In this document: positions 54,225 through 57,231 of the stretch, piece by piece
Numbering within the stretch: the first letter of the stretch is position 1
Layout: the number at the start of each line of letters is the position of its first letter
NCBI GenBank assembly: GCA_946405105.1
Contig: CAMJFY010000010.1
Coordinates: 1 to 57,231, forward strand
From: an uncultured Caryophanales bacterium
Lineage (GTDB): Bacteria; Bacillota_I; Bacilli_A; Acholeplasmatales; Anaeroplasmataceae
Reading direction: 5' to 3'
Length of the DNA: 57,231 bases
The notes under the pieces: generated by a model
The model's input: the letters and a program-made list of their open reading frames with translations, nothing else
Database searches by the model: none
Told to the model about the DNA's origin: nothing
Program-made: the position numbers and the translations under genes

Positions 54225-56834
54225 TTAAAATGCTCCCTTAACATGTGCTAAAGCTTCATCAACCTTTGATGCATCCTTACCACCAGCTTGGGCAAGGTCA
54301 GGCTTTCCGCCTCCGCCTCCACCACAAATGCTTGTAGCTGCCTTAACGATGTCTCTAGCATCAAATGGTGCTCTAGCAGAACATACAAATGTTACCTTTG
54401 TATTGTCAGTTGCAGCAAATAATACATAATCTAAGCCCTTGTTATTCTTAAGAGCACTAGCCATATCCTTTAATAGATTTGAATCCATTGTATCAACCTT
54501 AGCTACTAGCTTGTTGTTTGAAATAAATGAATCAAATTTAGATAAGTCATTTAAAGCATTTTGGCTCTTCTTTGCATTATATGCCTTTTCAAGCTCCTTA
54601 ATCTTATTTTGACCCTTTTCTAATTCTTTTCTTATTGCAAGAATATATCTATAACCGAATTCGTTTAATTCAGGCTTTTTATAATCAAATTCTAGCTTAA
54701 TTCCTTCTGAAGCTGCCTTCTTTACTAGGTCATTACCTTTAGCAATTAAATTGTCAATTGTTGCCATAACATTAGCTTGGCTTTCCTTAACATATTTCAT
54801 TGCATTATCAGATGTTGCAGCTGTTGCTCTAAAGATACCAGAACCAATTGATTCTACTGAATAAATAGCAAATTGCTTAATATCTTTTGTATTAGATACG
54901 TGAGTACCGGCACAGAATTCTTTAGAGATTTCCATATCAACTACTCTTACAAATTTACCATATTTTTCACCGAATAGAGCCATTGCTCCAAGCTTCTTAG
55001 CTTCTTCAATTGGAAGTACTAATGTATTTACCTTATGAGCATCATTAATGTATTTATTAACGATATCTTCAATCTTAATAATTTCTTCATCAGTTAATGC
55101 TTGATAATTATTGAAGTCGAAACGACAATATTCAGGTCCAACCTGAGAACCTTGTTGGTGAACATGGCTACCTAATACTGATTGTAATGAAGCCTGTAAT
55201 AAGTGAGCACTACTGTGGTTCTTTCTAGTTAGATTTCTATTTTCTTCATCAACCTTGGCAACAACAACATCGCCAACGCTTAATGTATTATTTTCTAAGA
55301 TATGTAAATGCTGTCCATTAGGCATCTTTGATACATCTAATACATTGATACCATTAATAGTACCCTTATCGCATAGCTGACCACCACTAAATGCATAGAA
55401 TGGTGTTTCATCTAATACTACTGCATTACCAAATACCTTGATAACCTTTGATTTAGATTCTAATGTATCATAGCCAATGAATTTAGATTCATCTTTGAAC
55501 TTAAGGAATTCTTCATTTTGACCTGCCATAGAATTTTCATCCTTTCTGGCATTTCTAGCTCTTTCCTTTTGTTCAAGTAAATATTTCTTAAATTCTTCAG
55601 TATCTACCTTTAATCCCTTTTCTTCAGCATACTCAATTGTAAGTTCAATAGGGAATCCGTATGTATCATATAATACAAACGCATCAGCACCTGAGATTGT
55701 ATCCTTTGTGCTTTCTGCAATTTGTAAGAATTTCTTTTCACCTTGTGCTAATGTAGAAAGGAATTTTTCCTCTTCAGCTGTAATTATTTGTTTAACAATA
55801 TCCTTCTTTTCATGTAAATATGGATAGAATGGATCCATTATTTGAATAACTACATCTACTAGATTAGACATAAATGGCTTATTAATACCTAATGATTTAG
55901 CATATTTAGAAGCTCTTCTTAATACTCTTCTTAATACATATCCTCTACCTTCATTAGATAATGTAGCACCATCAGCAACAGCGAATGTTACTGTTCTAAC
56001 ATGGTCAGCAATAACCTTGAATGCCATTTGACCATTATATTTAACACCAGAGATTTCCTCTGTCTTTTTAATAATAGGCATGAATAGGTCTGTATCATAG
56101 TTAGTATCTACCTGTTGCATAACACAGCATAGTCTTTCAAGTCCACAGCCTGTATCAATATTCTTAGAAGGAAGCTCCTTGTAGTTTTCTCTAGCTACTC
56201 CTTCTTTAGAATTAAATTGAGAGAATACGATATTCCAAATTTCAATGAATCTATCATTTTCAATATCGTCTCTAATTAATTCAGGACCTCTCTTATCATA
56301 TTTCTCACCACGATCATAGAACATCTCTGTATCAGGTCCACATGGTCCCTCACCGATTTCCCAGAAATTACCATCTAGTGGAATTAAATGATCTGAAGAA
56401 ATACCATTTTCAATCCAGTATTTTCTAGCATCATTATCATGAGTGTAATATGTGATATATAATTTATTCTTATCAAAGCCAAACCACTTTTCATCAAATA
56501 ATAGCTCTACCGCAAATTTGATTGCCTCTGGCTTAAAATAATCTCCAATTGAGAAATTTCCTAGCATTTCAAAGAATGTATGATGTCTTGCAGTCTTACC
56601 TACATTTTCAATATCGTTAGTTCTTATACATTTTTGAGCGTTAGTGATTCTTGGACATTCAGGTACCATTGATCCATCAAAATATTTCTTTAATGGTGTA
56701 ACACCTGCGTTTGTCCATAACAATGTTGGATCATTTACTGGAACTAAAGAAGCAGATGGTTCAACTAAATGGCCCTTAGATTTGAAGAAATCTAGCCACA
56801 TTTGTCTAATTTCACTTGAAGTCATATATTTCAT
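54225..56834 (-). CDS. alaS: alanyl-tRNA synthetase
   Basis: 869 residues. Class II catalytic domain (TNAGVTPLKKYFDG; ITNAQKCIRTNDIENVGKTARHHTFFEML), tRNA-recognition domain, then the editing domain with zinc-binding HSSAHLLQASL and CAGTHVSNT, and the C-Ala domain ending GGGGGGKPDLAQAGGKD. It charges tRNA-Ala and clears Ser and Gly mischarges. AGGAGG supports the first ATG. There is no T-box here; the leader is about 25 bases. First gene of the unit alaS-ruvX-DUF1292-methyltransferase-exonuclease. Confidence 0.97.
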   Translation of the reverse strand: MKYMTSSEIRQMWLDFFKSKGHLVEPSASLVPVNDPTLLWTNAGVTPLKKYFDGSMVPECPRITNAQKCIRTNDIENVGKTARHHTFFEMLGNFSIGDYFKPEAIKFAVELLFDEKWFGFDKNKLYITYYTHDNDARKYWIENGISSDHLIPLDGNFWEIGEGPCGPDTEMFYDRGEKYDKRGPELIRDDIENDRFIEIWNIVFSQFNSKEGVARENYKELPSKNIDTGCGLERLCCVMQQVDTNYDTDLFMPIIKKTEEISGVKYNGQMAFKVIADHVRTVTFAVADGATLSNEGRGYVLRRVLRRASKYAKSLGINKPFMSNLVDVVIQIMDPFYPYLHEKKDIVKQIITAEEEKFLSTLAQGEKKFLQIAESTKDTISGADAFVLYDTYGFPIELTIEYAEEKGLKVDTEEFKKYLLEQKERARNARKDENSMAGQNEEFLKFKDESKFIGYDTLESKSKVIKVFGNAVVLDETPFYAFSGGQLCDKGTINGINVLDVSKMPNGQHLHILENNTLSVGDVVVAKVDEENRNLTRKNHSSAHLLQASLQSVLGSHVHQQGSQVGPEYCRFDFNNYQALTDEEIIKIEDIVNKYINDAHKVNTLVLPIEEAKKLGAMALFGEKYGKFVRVVDMEISKEFCAGTHVSNTKDIKQFAIYSVESIGSGIFRATAATSDNAMKYVKESQANVMATIDNLIAKGNDLVKKAASEGIKLEFDYKKPELNEFGYRYILAIRKELEKGQNKIKELEKAYNAKKSQNALNDLSKFDSFISNNKLVAKVDTMDSNLLKDMASALKNNKGLDYVLFAATDNTKVTFVCSARAPFDARDIVKAATSICGGGGGGKPDLAQAGGKDASKVDEALAHVKGAF

Positions 56835-56866
56835 GATAATACCTCCTACAAATTTATAACATTAAT

Positions 56867-56895
56867 ATTATATCAAACTCATATATTAATATCAA
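56867..56895 (-). promoter_or_regulatory. promoter of the alaS operon
   Basis: TTGATA (56895-56890), 17 bases, TATAAT (56872-56867) on the minus strand; start of transcription near 56860, 26 bases before the alaS ATG. Confidence 0.75.
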
Positions 56896-57032
56896 TTATT
56901 TTTATTAAAAATAACGTTTGAGAAAAAAGCCCAATTTTTAGGCAATAAAATGGCTATTTTAAGCCAAAAAATTAAAAAAATAGAGGCTTCTTTTTCTTTC
57001 AATAATAGATTAAAATTATCTTGGTGATAATA

Positions 57033-57231
57033 ATGAATTATAAAGATTTTTCGTTAATAATTAAATATAAAAGAATTGAAAAAGGATACACTCAAAAGGA
57101 TTTTTCTAGGCTATTAGCTATTAGTCAATCTAAATACAATAAAATTGAAAATGGTAATATGGAACCATCATTTATTCTTCTTCAGCTTATCTCAAGATAT
57201 TTAGAAATTGATTTAAATGAAATATTAGAAA
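57033..57231 (+). CDS. XRE-family transcriptional regulator, N-terminal part
   Basis: The first 66 codons of a gene cut by the right edge. The helix-turn-helix runs from IIKYKRIEKGYTQKDFSRLL to ISQSKYNKIENGNMEPS and FILLQLISRYLEIDLNEIL, the usual Cro/CI fold. GGTGAT lies 5 bases before the ATG, and TAAAAT at 57011-57016 may be the -10 box. Divergent from alaS. What follows the DNA-binding domain cannot be seen. Confidence 0.88.
   Translation, partial: MNYKDFSLIIKYKRIEKGYTQKDFSRLLAISQSKYNKIENGNMEPSFILLQLISRYLEIDLNEILE

Noticed and set aside
56900-57010. Hairpins with GGC/GCC between alaS and the XRE gene
   Set aside because: Short stems without a clear T run or fixed spacing; not distinguishable from chance in this AT-rich gap.

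Overview
The window is AT-rich chromosomal DNA from a low-GC Firmicutes relative, most likely a gut-type Bacilli (Erysipelotrichia- or Mollicutes-related) lineage. Supporting signs are T-box leaders on asnA and on an arginine operon, a hrcA-grpE-dnaK-dnaJ operon with two CIRCE operators, the alaS-ruvX-DUF1292-methyltransferase order, and lipoproteins with InlB-type repeats. TGA is used as a stop (for example at the ATGA overlaps near 21081 and 50741), so the genetic code is the standard bacterial one, not the Mycoplasma code. I see no insertion sequence, prophage, CRISPR array, rRNA or tRNA. Most genes lie on the minus strand in short operons bounded by clear intrinsic terminators. The lineage is an inference from gene content.

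Layout. 1-2807: small membrane and zinc-ribbon proteins of unknown role, with a promoter leading off the left edge. 2911-7975: CoA supply, in transcription order a DUF2520 reductase, panB, panC, panD, coaBC, coaX and a Cys-rich miniprotein. 8160-9180: a cytoplasmic SGNH esterase and a small partner. 9248-17068: rpsU, mtaB, rsmE, an unknown membrane protein where prmA is usually found, and the dnaJ-dnaK-grpE-hrcA chaperone operon. 17113-18997: two tandem paralogous membrane-anchored proteins and a doubtful ORF. 19111-20360: asnA with its T-box. 20470-25791: an MBL hydrolase, a GNAT protein, a large InlB-repeat/DUF6273 lipoprotein, rpmG and membrane proteins. 25941-29587: ispG, a GGDEF-GAF protein, an unknown helical protein and an aquaporin. 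29726-33865: two membrane proteins, a hemolysin-III protein with a coiled-coil extension, and typA. 33932-36194: a DUF815 AAA+ ATPase and a HEPN-like partner. 36299-40756: plsC, a lipid kinase, an InlB-repeat protein, an M18 aminopeptidase and an acyl-ACP thioesterase. 40947-49137: argGHCJBDF under a promoter followed by a structured leader and a T-box. 49251-52831: hslO, a coiled-coil/membrane protein pair and a DEDDh exonuclease. 52849-56895: methyltransferase, DUF1292 protein, ruvX and alaS. 57033 to the edge: the start of an XRE regulator.

Functionally the window carries pantothenate-to-CoA synthesis, ornithine/arginine synthesis from N-acetylglutamate onward, asparagine synthesis, one step of the MEP isoprenoid pathway, the heat-shock chaperones, tRNA/rRNA modification and lipid metabolism. 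The least explained parts are the two-stage leader of the arg operon, the DUF815/HEPN-like pair, the membrane protein in the prmA position, the 50193-51760 pair and the left-edge zinc-ribbon cluster. Many genes start behind the GGTGAT part of an extended Shine-Dalgarno sequence rather than AGGAGG.
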